DNA of 64,000 bases, from assembly GCF_000418325.1 (NCBI RefSeq), contig NC_021658.1:12566501-12630500 (forward strand), read 5' to 3'. Position numbers and translations under genes: made by a program. Each line of letters opens with the position of its first letter. Within the stretch, counting starts at the first letter, position 1. This document shows, in pieces, positions 8,901 to 17,529 of this stretch. This DNA is from Sorangium cellulosum So0157-2. Its GTDB lineage: Bacteria; Myxococcota_A; Polyangia; Polyangiales; Polyangiaceae. Below the pieces are notes generated by a model, which searched no databases, was not told where the DNA came from, and worked only from the letters and a program-made list of their open reading frames with translations.

Positions 8901-10774
8901 GCCGTGAGCGCCTCGCGCAGGGGGACGCGCCGGCTCCACCGGAGCTTGTCTTGCAGCTCTTCTTCGATGCGCCGGAGCTTCTCGCCGAGCAGCGCCGTGA
9001 GGGACACGTCCTGGGGCCGAGAACCCCAGGCTGCTGGGTGCGCTGGCATCCGGCGGCGGAGCTCGCAGTAGAGCCGCGCACTCAGGGGCTCCCGGATCGC
9101 CCAGCGGACGCGCCTGTCCGGAAGCTCGATGTGCATCGCTCCACAGGTGGCCCGCAGCAGCGTGTCGACCTCGCCGCCCGTGGGGAGCGCGATCTCGTCG
9201 AAGAGGTCGACGCGTACACGACCCAGGATCGCCTCGCGGCTGGCCGTTCGCAGGGTCACCGCGGCCCGTATGCGGGGGTTGTCCTCGAGGTGCGCCGAGA
9301 GCTCGCCGAGCAGCTCGGCCCACCGGCGGTGCTGCCCCGACTCCTCCAGGCCATCGATCGCGAGCAGAAAGCAGACCGGCTCGGGCTCCACCCCGTCACC
9401 GTGGCCCGGGTTGGCTCCGGACTGCGCGGCAGGTCCCTGGACATCAGCGGCGCCATCTGGATTCTGCACCGACCTTCGCGCCCGTCGCACATCCGCGCGC
9501 GTCGCCGTCGCTTCCATGGCGTTCAGGATGTCGGGGAGCCGGGAGCGATGTTGATCCAGCGCATTACGAAGGATCTCTTCCCATCCTTTTTCGACAGGGC
9601 AATCCCTGGCGCGGAGGATCACCGCTGGCATCCCGCGGCTCAGCCGCTGCTCGACGGCATGCGCGAGCCCATGGGTCTTCCCGACGCCCGGCGCACCGAC
9701 GTAGGCGCCGAGGAGTCGCGCTCCGCGCCAGCGCGCCCACGCATCGCGAAGCAACGAAAATGGACGCCCAATCTCGTCGACGCAGCGCTCCAGGTGCTCG
9801 CGGATGCTGCGCGTGGGGGCGTGGAAGCGGTCGCGCTCGAGATCGAGGAGCACCCCGGCGAGCCGTCGAAGGTGCTCCTCGTCGTGCTCGCTCGGCTCCA
9901 GGTGCTCCGGGAGGAGGGTGGCGTGACCGAGCGCATAGGCCAGCGCCCTACCCGCGTCCATCATGCGGTCCAGGGCGTCGAGGGCTGCCCCGCGGAGTTG
10001 CTCCGCGTCAGGGACGTCGCGCCCGAAAATCGATAACCGCTCCAGGCGCGCCACGTCCTCGCGAAGCGCCTCCAGCTTGGCCGTTGCCTCCTCCACGTGG
10101 AGGAGGATCTTCGCGCGCGCCTCACGCTCACCCATACGGAGCGCGAGATCTTCCTCCAGCCAGCCGGTTACGTGCAGATCCGGAGCGTAGCGCACGTTGA
10201 GCCAGCCACGGCTGGCAGCCTCGAAGCGCTGTTTCAGGTCGTTCAGTGTGAAGACGCTGCCGGTGAACCAGTAGGCGTGCAACCCCTCGTTCTCGCTCTC
10301 GCTGAGCAGCGCCTGGAGCCTCGCCTCGTCCCAGAGGTCGATTTCAACATGCGGCGCGTCCTTGGTCGCCTTGGCTATCCAGTCATCCCACCGCGCCCGT
10401 TCTGTCTTCTCCTTGCGCCCGCGCTCATCGGTCAGAGCACGGGGCAGAGCGACGCAGTAGCGCACGAGGTCCGGGCGTACTTTGATCGCCCGCTGAAAGG
10501 ATTCGTGGAGCTGATCGATCTGGGCTTGCCCGAGGCGTCCCGAAAACCACTTCGCCTGCAGGCCTACGATGTTCCCGGATGCCAGCACGGCGTACGCGTC
10601 CACGCCGCCGTCGCCCCCCCGCCCTTCGGGGATCCGGACCTCCCGGAGCTCACCCCCGTACTCCCGCCGGCACCAGCGCTCGAAGAGCTGGCCGGCGAAG
10701 GCCTCGAAGGCCTCGGCCCTGTCCTCCCCGTGCGCGTCGAACCGGCTCCAGTCCATGCCTCTCGCTGGCAACAT
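5891..10774 (-). CDS. Avs-like STAND NTPase: Mrr-type nuclease, NTPase, large sensor region, C-terminal AbiEii-partner-like module
   Basis: A 1627-residue protein. Residues about 20-115 form a restriction-endonuclease-like (Mrr/Cap4-type) domain with GDGGVDA (Asp59) and QAKW (Gln73, Lys75). The NTPase has Walker A GAPGVGKT (360-367) and Walker B VCFLLAIDGLEE (467-478), the STAND/NACHT type, with a winged-helix-like segment containing FEPLVDYLIARR. About 800 residues without a motif I recognise follow, in the position of the ligand-sensing part of Avs proteins. After a Pro/Ala/Asp-rich linker, residues 1542-1627 (YFLWDD, DVWRFTTPEEV, RRRFWEFLLKLW) resemble the short DUF6922-like proteins often encoded directly upstream of AbiEii genes. 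The roughly 55-codon linker has no in-frame ATG or GTG (one TTG), so the module is physically fused. ATG 10774 or ATG 10756 could be the start. A phage-defence role is inferred by architecture only. Confidence 0.8.
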   Translation of the reverse strand: MLPARGMDWSRFDAHGEDRAEAFEAFAGQLFERWCRREYGGELREVRIPEGRGGDGGVDAYAVLASGNIVGLQAKWFSGRLGQAQIDQLHESFQRAIKVRPDLVRYCVALPRALTDERGRKEKTERARWDDWIAKATKDAPHVEIDLWDEARLQALLSESENEGLHAYWFTGSVFTLNDLKQRFEAASRGWLNVRYAPDLHVTGWLEEDLALRMGEREARAKILLHVEEATAKLEALREDVARLERLSIFGRDVPDAEQLRGAALDALDRMMDAGRALAYALGHATLLPEHLEPSEHDEEHLRRLAGVLLDLERDRFHAPTRSIREHLERCVDEIGRPFSLLRDAWARWRGARLLGAYVGAPGVGKTHGLAHAVEQRLSRGMPAVILRARDCPVEKGWEEILRNALDQHRSRLPDILNAMEATATRADVRRARRSVQNPDGAADVQGPAAQSGANPGHGDGVEPEPVCFLLAIDGLEESGQHRRWAELLGELSAHLEDNPRIRAAVTLRTASREAILGRVRVDLFDEIALPTGGEVDTLLRATCGAMHIELPDRRVRWAIREPLSARLYCELRRRMPAHPAAWGSRPQDVSLTALLGEKLRRIEEELQDKLRWSRRVPLREALTALAEASMGRGAMSRDDAVAAVYAVFPPAQGLSLDDAHWLLDQATEHGLVTEWVTESDDPFHPPIQHIELAFEPLVDYLIARRACEAAQDALARGEAPPLPEVLRDRRDALTQTAILLAQKGFSLVRSDLWRDQLPREEIERLELRAIAALDDGAARTYHGWVLERLRASMPSCRRVLAELCVPVARDVTHPFGPRFVHEALLSLLPARRDQFWSGPRHLPGDGGQPWEGSGDPALEELTLEDDPADGPPLLLAWALTSVDTAWRRRLRAELARWASRDIGELIRWLDMVICTNDPQMVEDVSMVAFGAACLTGADPSLVQLVRWVDEHVLAPDAPHRREDVAVLHAARGIVERARAVGVVVDPAILERAHRLYAPTGETVPIDAEAARAASDHHGVKPVSARFAWYVVPPAIDPFFRYSGTSDLHLWSPKNAESLDPRAARSLRAHAEQAEISALSPLRFAFGALVAHLHAVGWNEAEFYGDPRDEEPTATVGMDVAIARYHGDARVRGEVSPVCTVAEKYIRTGCRQLKAYLAARAPADVRGGANGLIEPPVDPVLIDLLDPNPSTDAALQSSGEDEPWVFWADDGLVSPRDLSSQDQVDRAIEWVTTAPPPEIEPWLRLPAGAAPRLGREEDEWITLWGEVRARERESQADSTLWIGAAVVAGRDAGLLAAHARSVDASTLVPLCEDDDSQCYHVDPAEALWAPWANERVGTYQIAVSGRAVELMSASVDAGYHGPRGGVRSCRFPAGWLRSLLGLVDAKPVGGGANWCFMDREGRVEAVYSHHSTEQITWQKALVVRRRALERALDAQNQRLVWSVRLLREPAPGIIDHHSKDAPSALRGWLWLAVMGDSSVGGLRIDVVPLPGSGGVRGADEPDAASRAAPARCGASEAPIGPGDPELATPLSSDLDDDQAIPYFLWDDPIPVSEVRRRLKSASPPERDRLLGKILREAQDPDVWRFTTPEEVAARFGQLARHLGRRRRFWEFLLKLWHKEGLLEQEPA

Positions 10775-11049
10775 GCCCCTCGATGCCCCCGGTGCGCAAG
10801 CTGCGCCCGAGCCGCTTCGATCCCGCGCGCTGTCCAGGCGCCGGGCGCGAGCGGCGCGGTGTGCGAGGTCATCGCTCGCGCGAGCATCCGGCGCGCCGTG
10901 CTCACGCCCCTGGCCGAGCAGTCGCCCGGCGCGCTCTACCGATCCAGCGTGATTTCCGTCCTAGCCATGCCAGGGCGAGCGCGTGGGCTGCTGGATGTCG
11001 AGGACGACAGGAGACCCCCCACACGGCGCGCCCTCCTGCCAGCCAGGCG

Positions 11050-11757
11050 TCAATACAGCAAGAACTCCGGGTGCCTCACCAGCCCGTAACACACCGCGGC
11101 CCACCCCGCCTCGCCCGGCGAGAACCGCGACTTCGGCGCTCCCTTCGCCCGGTGCCGCGCCACCGTCCCCTGGTAGAGCGCGAAGAACTTCGCCTCCCGG
11201 TCCGGCGGCGCGAGGCGCGCCGGGTAGCTCAGGAACGTCCGGTGCAGCACGTCGAACCGCGGCGCGAACGCCGCCGCGTCGAGGTCCTCCGCCGGGAGAT
11301 CGAAGGCGAAGATCAGCCGGCGCTCGATCGGCACCGGCGCGCTCGCCTTGAGGTCGTGCTCCAGGGCGCGGTCGCACAGCGCGATCCCGAGCCGCTCGAA
11401 CGCCGCCATCATGAGCGCGTTCGTCTGCGTGCCGCGCGGGAGATCCAGGCCGTGATCGGGGAGCCCGAGCGCCGTGAGGTAGTCCTCCCAGGCGTCGAAG
11501 AGCGCCGCCTTGTCGTCCCCCCGCGCGCGCCGCTCGACCTCCGCCGGCGAGAGGCCGCCGAAGAGCCGCAGATACGTCCTCAGGTACGCCTCGGCCGGGA
11601 TGAGCCGCAGATCCTGCTTCGGCGTCCGGCTCTGCGCGACCCGCCCCGTCTCCCGGAGCGGCGCCGCGGGCCGCGGCGCGACCGCCTCCGGCGGGGCGCA
11701 CGCGCCCGCCACCGCGGCCATCCCGGCAAGGGCGAAGGCCCTCACCCCGCCGCGCAT
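11050..11757 (-). CDS. Lipoprotein of unknown function, last gene of the BMP/DUF operon
   Basis: A 235-residue protein. MRGGVRAFALAGMAAVAGAC is a short signal peptide ending in a lipobox, so it is probably lipid-anchored. The mature part has no domain I can name; it is helical-looking and ends VRHPEFLLY. A GTG immediately before the ATG (11760) is an equally possible start. The 43-base gap to the upstream gene is a short CCCGCCGCGCATC-type repeat. It closes the minus-strand operon begun by the BMP lipoprotein, and its function is probably linked to the secreted CxxCH protein upstream. Confidence 0.7.
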   Translation of the reverse strand: MRGGVRAFALAGMAAVAGACAPPEAVAPRPAAPLRETGRVAQSRTPKQDLRLIPAEAYLRTYLRLFGGLSPAEVERRARGDDKAALFDAWEDYLTALGLPDHGLDLPRGTQTNALMMAAFERLGIALCDRALEHDLKASAPVPIERRLIFAFDLPAEDLDAAAFAPRFDVLHRTFLSYPARLAPPDREAKFFALYQGTVARHRAKGAPKSRFSPGEAGWAAVCYGLVRHPEFLLY

Positions 11758-11800
11758 CACCGCGCGCCCCCGCCGCGCATCCCCCTGCCCCCGCCGCGCA

Positions 11801-13729
11801 TCACCGCGCGCCCCCGCCGCCGCGCTCCAGCGCCGGCCGCACGTTGCCCGCGCGCGCGTAGGCCGGCGACCGCACGATCGCCTCGACCAAGGGCCGCATC
11901 CGGTAGCCGCGCGACACGAACCGCTCCCGCAGCGCGCGGAGCAAGGCCTCGTCCTCGTCGCGCAGCGGCCGCCCGAGGAACGACTCGGTGACGCGCGCGA
12001 CCGCGCACGACGCGAACTCCGGCATGCGCGTGAGATCGGCCGCGGCGCCGGCCGGGCCGCGGTCGGCGTGATCCGGCGAGGCATACGCGCCCCGGAGCAC
12101 CCCGCGCTCCTTGCTCGAGAAGTCAGGGTCGTAGAACCGCCGGCACGACCCGCCCGTCTTGCCCTCCGCGTCCAGCTTGCACACCGGGTTCTCGATCGGA
12201 AACCGCGAGGCGGGCAGATAGGTCCACGTCGTCTCCTCGACCCGCGTGAAATACGCCGCGAGCGGCTCCAGCGTCGCATGACAGCTGGAGCAGCCCGGCC
12301 GGACCATGAGATCGGGCTCGTCCGACGGCGGGAGCTCGGCGTGCTCGGCCGCAAAGCTCTTGCACAAGAACGCGCTGTAGAGCGCGGCCGCGCGCGCGCG
12401 GCGCGAGGAGTACTTCGTCAGGAACACCGGCGTCGTGACGATCCCCGCCGCGCGCGGCCCGCGATCGGGGATGAACGTCCACGCCGAGACGTCGTGCGGC
12501 GCGACGACCGGCGGCACCGCGCCCGGCAAGAACAGCGGCGCCTCGTCCTCGCGCATCCCGAAGGACTTGTGCAGCGAGCAGCACGCCGCGGGCGCGCTCG
12601 ATCGGTAGAACTGCGCGAGCGGACCGTTGATGAACGTGTAACGCCCGGTGAGGATCTCACGGAAATCGCGGTCGGCCCGGAAGACGTGCTGCATCAGGTG
12701 AATCGCCTCCTGCGACCACCAGAACTTGTTCCAGCCGGAGATCGTGCGCGGCGCGGCGCCGATCGGGCTCTCGATGCCGAGCGGGACGTGGGCGGGCAGC
12801 ACGAACGCGCGAGGATCCCTGCCGGAGTTGTCGCCCGGCAAGCAATGCTCGAGGCCGATGCCGCAGCCGCAATCGACGCTCATCGCGAAGGCGAGCGCGC
12901 TCCGGCACGAGATCGGCTCGCCCCGGTGCTCCCTGGCGTAGCGATCCTCGGGCATCGGCGGGCGAACGCGCCCCGCCGGCAGCGGAGCCCCCTTGGGCAA
13001 CGGGGGGATGTCGCTCGCATGGATGCGGCCGACCTCGGCGGTCTGCGCCTCCTCCTTGCAGACCCGGACCTCGACCGTCGGCGTCTTGCCGTCGGGCTCG
13101 ACCAGGAGCTGCGGCAGCGGGACATAGGCGCTGTCCGGGTCCTTCCACCCGGCGCCGTAGCGCTGCGTCGGCGAGACCGAGAGGTAATCGCGGTAAAGCC
13201 AGAACGGGCGCACCACCGTGGTCCGCTCGTCGAGCAGCCGCTGGGAGATCGCTTTGGGCGTCCCCGTCAGCGCGTGGAAGCTCCCGCGGAGCCCGCTCTC
13301 GGCCTCGGAGAAGCAGAACTCGCCGTCGATCACCGGATTCAAGCGGCGCTGGTTGTAGCGGAAATAGACGTAGAGCCGCTGACCGTCCGGGCCGAGCACC
13401 TCGGCCCGCCGGAGCGTCGTCTCCGGCGGCGCGAACAGCCCCACCGGGCCGAGCTCCAGCCGCAGGACATCCATGTAAATGCGCGTCAGCCGCTCGACGT
13501 ACCCCGGGCCGTCGAGGTGGCGCTCGATCCAGGCGTCGAGATCGAAGCCCGGCGACTCCATCTCCGCGAGCTCCTCGCGCGTCGGGAGCCGACCCTTCAG
13601 ATCGAGGGAGAGCGCGCGGAAATACCGGTACTGCTCCAGCGTCGGGGCGGCCGCGGACGGCGGCGCGAACAGGGCCGCCGCCGCCGCCGCGAGGAGCGCC
13701 GCCGCGGCGAGCGCCCCGAGCCCCCTCAC
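11801..13729 (-). CDS. Secreted protein with CxxCH motif, DUF1588/DUF1592-like
   Basis: A 642-residue exported protein. The first 28 residues are a classical signal peptide (Ala/Leu-rich, ending PPSAAA). The body starts YRYFRALSLDLKGRLPTREEL, a segment typical of large secreted cytochrome-associated DUF proteins of Planctomycetes and myxobacteria. Further on are GCSSCHATLEPLAAYF, which has one CxxCH haem-attachment signature, and FLGRPLRDEDEALL near the C-terminus. The likely families are DUF1588/DUF1592/DUF1549-like, which commonly co-occur with DUF1501 or DUF1552; the exact assignment is uncertain. The GTG start at 13729 overlaps the stop of the ABC ATPase gene by four bases (GTGA), placing it firmly in the importer operon. 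Its substrate and role are unknown. Confidence 0.7.
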   Translation of the reverse strand: MRGLGALAAAALLAAAAAALFAPPSAAAPTLEQYRYFRALSLDLKGRLPTREELAEMESPGFDLDAWIERHLDGPGYVERLTRIYMDVLRLELGPVGLFAPPETTLRRAEVLGPDGQRLYVYFRYNQRRLNPVIDGEFCFSEAESGLRGSFHALTGTPKAISQRLLDERTTVVRPFWLYRDYLSVSPTQRYGAGWKDPDSAYVPLPQLLVEPDGKTPTVEVRVCKEEAQTAEVGRIHASDIPPLPKGAPLPAGRVRPPMPEDRYAREHRGEPISCRSALAFAMSVDCGCGIGLEHCLPGDNSGRDPRAFVLPAHVPLGIESPIGAAPRTISGWNKFWWSQEAIHLMQHVFRADRDFREILTGRYTFINGPLAQFYRSSAPAACCSLHKSFGMREDEAPLFLPGAVPPVVAPHDVSAWTFIPDRGPRAAGIVTTPVFLTKYSSRRARAAALYSAFLCKSFAAEHAELPPSDEPDLMVRPGCSSCHATLEPLAAYFTRVEETTWTYLPASRFPIENPVCKLDAEGKTGGSCRRFYDPDFSSKERGVLRGAYASPDHADRGPAGAAADLTRMPEFASCAVARVTESFLGRPLRDEDEALLRALRERFVSRGYRMRPLVEAIVRSPAYARAGNVRPALERGGGGAR

Positions 13730-15315
13730 GCCCCCGCCTCGCCCGCCTCGCCGGCGTCCCGCGCCGGCGCCGCCTCGCCATCACGCGCCGGCGCCGCCTC
13801 GCCGGGGAGCGCCCCGGCCATCAGCATCCCGAGCTCCGTCCGCGAGACCGCGCCCGCGTCCCGCGTCGCCACGATCCCGCCCCGGTACATCACCGCGATC
13901 CGGTCCGACAGCGCGAGGATCTCGTCGAGCTCCGCCGACACGAGCAGCACCGCCGCCCCCGCGTCGCGCGCCGCCACGATCTCGCGGTGGATGTGCTCGA
14001 TCGAGCCCACGTCCACGCCGCGCGTCGGCTGGCTCGCCACGAGCAGCTCCACAGGGCGGCTCATCTCGCGGGCGAGGATCACCTTCTGCTGGTTGCCGCC
14101 CGAGAGCGCCGAGACCGGCGTCCCCGGGCCGGGCGCGCGGATGTCAAAGGTCTTTATCAAGCGCCGCGCGTTCTCCTCGCGGGCGTCGTCGCGGAGCACG
14201 CCGCGCGCGGCGAACGGGGGCTTGTGGTACGTGCAGAGCACGAGGTTGTCCGCGATCGCGTACGAGAGCACGAGCCCGTGGCGCTGGCGGTCCTCGGGCA
14301 CGTGCGAGACGCCGCGCTCGATGAGGTCGCGGGGCGGCGCGCCGGTGACGTCGCGGCCCCGGAGGAGCACGCGCCCGGCGCGCGGCGGCGCGAGGCCGGT
14401 GACGGCCTCGACGAGCTCGGTCTGGCCGTTGCCCTGCACGCCGGCGATCCCGAGGATCTCGCCGGCGCGCACCGAGAAGCTCACGTCGCGGACCACGTCG
14501 GCGCCCGCCCCGCGCCGGCCCGCGACGCTGAGGCGCTCGACCTCGAGCACCACCGCCCCGGGGCTCGCCGGGGCCTTGCTCACCTGGAGCGCCACCTCGC
14601 GGCCGACCATCGTCGCCGCCAGGCCGCGCTCGTCGGTCTCGGCCGGGATCGCGGCGCCCACCACCTTGCCCGCGCGCATCACCGTCACCCGGTCGGCGAC
14701 CGCGAGCACCTCCCGGAGCTTGTGCGTGATGAACAGGACCGAGACCCCCCGCGCCGTCAGCCCCCGCAGCACGCGGAACAGCTCGTCCGCCTCCTGCGGC
14801 GTGAGCACGGCCGTGGGCTCGTCGAGGATCAGGATCTCCGCCTTGCGGTAGAGCGCCTTGAGGATCTCCACGCGCTGCTGCACGCCGACCGGGAGGTCCT
14901 CGACGCGGGCGTCCGGGTCGACGTCGAGCCCGTGGCGCGCCGACAGCGCGCGGACCTCGGCGCTCGCGCGCCGGCGGTCGAGCAGGCCGCCGCGCACGAG
15001 CTCGGCGCCGAGCACGACGTTCTCGGCGACCGTGAACACCGGGATGAGCATGAAGTGCTGGTGCACCATGCCGATCCCGAGCGCGATCGCGTCGCTCGGC
15101 GACCGCAGCGAGACGGGGCGCCCGCCGCGGCGGAGCTCGCCCTCGTCCGGGCGCAGCAGCCCGTAAAGGATGTTCATCAGGGTCGATTTGCCGGCCCCGT
15201 TCTCCCCGAGCAGGGCGTGGATCTCGCCCTCGCGGAGGTCGAGATCGACCCCGTCGTTCGCCACGACCCCGGAGAACCGCTTGGTGATCCCCCGGGCCTC
15301 CAGGACGGCCGTCAC
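13726..15315 (-). CDS. BMP-type nucleoside ABC importer, double ATP-binding protein
   Basis: A 529-residue protein with two ABC ATPase domains, the architecture of the ATP-binding subunit (NupO/YufO-like, RbsA-like) of BMP-family nucleoside importers. The first domain has Walker A GENGAGKS, the Q-loop region GMVHQHFML, and LILDEPTAVLTP. The second has GVQGNGQTE in place of a canonical P-loop, then SHVPEDRQRHG, LSGGNQQK and an atypical Walker B VASQPTRGVD. A degenerate second site is usual for this class. The GTG start at 15315 overlaps the permease stop by GTGA. The tail carries a duplicated EAAPARD segment. It powers the two permeases encoded immediately upstream at the inner membrane. Confidence 0.93.
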   Translation of the reverse strand: MTAVLEARGITKRFSGVVANDGVDLDLREGEIHALLGENGAGKSTLMNILYGLLRPDEGELRRGGRPVSLRSPSDAIALGIGMVHQHFMLIPVFTVAENVVLGAELVRGGLLDRRRASAEVRALSARHGLDVDPDARVEDLPVGVQQRVEILKALYRKAEILILDEPTAVLTPQEADELFRVLRGLTARGVSVLFITHKLREVLAVADRVTVMRAGKVVGAAIPAETDERGLAATMVGREVALQVSKAPASPGAVVLEVERLSVAGRRGAGADVVRDVSFSVRAGEILGIAGVQGNGQTELVEAVTGLAPPRAGRVLLRGRDVTGAPPRDLIERGVSHVPEDRQRHGLVLSYAIADNLVLCTYHKPPFAARGVLRDDAREENARRLIKTFDIRAPGPGTPVSALSGGNQQKVILAREMSRPVELLVASQPTRGVDVGSIEHIHREIVAARDAGAAVLLVSAELDEILALSDRIAVMYRGGIVATRDAGAVSRTELGMLMAGALPGEAAPARDGEAAPARDAGEAGEAGA

Positions 15316-16394
15316 CGCCGGCCCTCCGGATCGTACGGCTGGCCGTCGGCGGCCGGCGGCGTGGTCTTGCCGATGACGCCGGTGAGGATGAGCAGCGTCA
15401 GGAGGTACGGCACGAGCCCGACGACCGACGATTGCTGCAGGAACGACCACGACGGCGGGATCTGGTCGCGGAAGAGCTGGAGGTTGATCTGGAACGCCTG
15501 CGCCGCGCCGAAGACGAGCGCCGCGGCCCACGCGCCGAAGGGCGTCCAGTCGCCGAAGATCATCGCCGCGAGGGCGATGAAGCCGCGCCCGTTCGTCATC
15601 ATCGGCTCGAAGGACGGCACCGACTCCAGGGTGAAGTACGCCCCGCCGAGCCCCGCGATCGCGCCGCCGATCACGACGTTCACGGTGCGCACGCGGGCCA
15701 CGTCGATCCCGACCGTGGCGGCGGCGCGCGGGTGCTCGCCCACGGCGCGCGCGCGCAGGCCCCACCGCGTGCGGAACAGGACGAGGTGCGTCACCCCGAC
15801 CAGCACGACGGCGGCGACGGCGATCGGCTGCTGCTCGAACACGGGGCCCACGATCGGGGCGTCCGCGAGGAGCGGGACGTGCAGGCGCGGCAGGACGCCG
15901 GGCGCGTGCGGCACCTGGCCGCCGAACGAGCTGCCGGGCCCGAAGAAGAGCTGTCGGTTGAAGAAGCCGGTGAGCCCCACGGCCAGCAAGTTGATCACCG
16001 TCCCCGCGAGGATCTGGTCCACGGAGAAGGTCACCGCAAGCACGGCGAGCAGCAGGCCGAGGAGCGCGCCGGTCGCGACCGCGATCGCGACGCCGAACAG
16101 CAGGCTCGGCAGCGGCGGGACGCCGAGGACCGCGCTCGCGTAGATCGACCCGAACCAGCCCGAGAAGGCGGCCGCGAGCATCATCCCCTCGATGCCGAGG
16201 TTCACGACCCCGCTCCGCTCGCAGAAGACGCCGGAGAGCGCCCCCAGGGTGAGCGGGGTGGCCACGGCGAGGGTCGTGGCCGCCATGCTGGCCACGATCG
16301 TCAGCGGCGGCACCTGCGAGGCGCCGACGAGCGCCACGACGCCGACCAGAACGGTCACGACCACCGCGATGAAGGCGTAGCGTCGATGGCCCAT
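15312..16394 (-). CDS. BMP-type nucleoside ABC importer, permease 2 (NupQ/YufQ-like)
   Basis: A 360-residue inner-membrane permease of the BPD_transp_2 (branched-chain amino acid/ribose/nucleoside) family. It is strongly hydrophobic, with about eight to ten membrane segments. The diagnostic N-terminal segment is CERSGVVNLGIEGMMLAAAF, and the cytoplasmic loop WGLRARAVGEHPRAAATVGID contains the ATPase-coupling region. ATG at 16394, ten bases after the stop of permease 1. It overlaps the ATPase start by four bases. It pairs with the other permease as a heterodimeric channel for a nucleoside-like substrate. The exact substrate cannot be told from sequence. Confidence 0.92.
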   Translation of the reverse strand: MGHRRYAFIAVVVTVLVGVVALVGASQVPPLTIVASMAATTLAVATPLTLGALSGVFCERSGVVNLGIEGMMLAAAFSGWFGSIYASAVLGVPPLPSLLFGVAIAVATGALLGLLLAVLAVTFSVDQILAGTVINLLAVGLTGFFNRQLFFGPGSSFGGQVPHAPGVLPRLHVPLLADAPIVGPVFEQQPIAVAAVVLVGVTHLVLFRTRWGLRARAVGEHPRAAATVGIDVARVRTVNVVIGGAIAGLGGAYFTLESVPSFEPMMTNGRGFIALAAMIFGDWTPFGAWAAALVFGAAQAFQINLQLFRDQIPPSWSFLQQSSVVGLVPYLLTLLILTGVIGKTTPPAADGQPYDPEGRR

Positions 16395-16403
16395 CGCCGC
16401 CCC

Positions 16404-17501
16404 CTAGCCGCCCCACCCGCGCGTGAGCACGAGCCGCTCGCGCTCGCCGCGGACCCGGTAGATGCGGCGGACAAGCGTGTCCGCCGCGACGAACAGCAGG
16501 ATCAGCGCCTGGATGACGGAGATCACGTCGATGGGGATCTGCGTGAGGTACTGCATCCGGGTCGCGCCGCTGCGCATCGCGCTGAACAAGAGGGCGGCGA
16601 GCACCGTGCCGCCGGGGTGCGCCTTGCCGAGGAGGGCGATGGCGATCGCGTCGAAGCCGTAGCCCTGCGAGAAGCCGAGCTCGTGCCGGTGGTGGAGCGC
16701 GCTCACCTCGATGGCGCCGGCCACGCCGGCGAGGGCGCCCGAGAGCGCCATGGTCACGATCACGGTGCGGCCGACGCGCACGCCGGCGTACCGCGCGGCG
16801 TCGGGGCTCTGCCCCGCGGTGCGGATCTCGAAGCCGAACGCCGTCCGCCGCAGCACCCAGCCCACGAGCGCCGCCGCGAGCAGGGCGAGCGGGAAGCCCC
16901 AGTGCAGCCGGTAGCCCTCCACGAGCTCGGGGACGCGCGCGCTCTCGTCGATGAGGGGCGTGCGGGAAAGCACGTTGGACGCCGCGGGATCCTTCATGGG
17001 GCCGTTCAGGAGGAAGCTCACCGCGTTGAGGGCGACGTAGTTGAGCATGATCGTGCTGATCACCTCGTGTCCGCCGGCGCGCGCCTTGATCCACCCGGGC
17101 ACCGCGGCCCACAGCCCGCCGGCCAGCGCGCCGAGGAGCAGCGTCAGGGGCACGTGCAGCGCCGCGGGCAGGCCGCCGCCCACGAGCCGCGGCAGCCAGT
17201 GGCCGGCCCAGGCCGCGGACAGCGCGCCGAGCGCGAGCTGCCCCTCGGCCCCGATGTTGAACAGCCCCCCCTTGAAGGCCAGCGACACCGACAGGCCGGC
17301 CAGGATGTACGGCGTCGCCCACACGAGCGTCTCGCTCACCGCCCGCGGCGACCCGAACGCGCCCTCGAGCAGGCCCGCGTACGCCTCGAGCGGGTTGCCC
17401 CCGGCCAGGACGATGAGCACGCCGCCCAGGACCATCGCGGTGAACACCGAGAGGGCCGGCAGGAGCAGCGGCTCGAGGAGCCGGATCAGCGTCTGTCGCA
17501 T
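16404..17501 (-). CDS. BMP-type nucleoside ABC importer, permease 1 (NupP/YufP-like)
   Basis: A 365-residue hydrophobic permease of the same superfamily as its neighbour but with a different, longer N-terminal half. The typical segment is LAFKGGLFNIGAEGQLALGA, followed by KARAGGHEVISTIMLNYVA and the coupling loop GFEIRTAGQSPDAARYAGV. About nine membrane segments are visible. It starts at ATG 17501, 28 bases after the BMP lipoprotein stop. Together with permease 2, the double ATPase and the BMP binding lipoprotein it completes a standard nucleoside importer. Confidence 0.92.
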   Translation of the reverse strand: MRQTLIRLLEPLLLPALSVFTAMVLGGVLIVLAGGNPLEAYAGLLEGAFGSPRAVSETLVWATPYILAGLSVSLAFKGGLFNIGAEGQLALGALSAAWAGHWLPRLVGGGLPAALHVPLTLLLGALAGGLWAAVPGWIKARAGGHEVISTIMLNYVALNAVSFLLNGPMKDPAASNVLSRTPLIDESARVPELVEGYRLHWGFPLALLAAALVGWVLRRTAFGFEIRTAGQSPDAARYAGVRVGRTVIVTMALSGALAGVAGAIEVSALHHRHELGFSQGYGFDAIAIALLGKAHPGGTVLAALLFSAMRSGATRMQYLTQIPIDVISVIQALILLFVAADTLVRRIYRVRGERERLVLTRGWGG

Positions 17502-17529
17502 CCGCGGGAGCCCGGGGCGATCACGGCGT

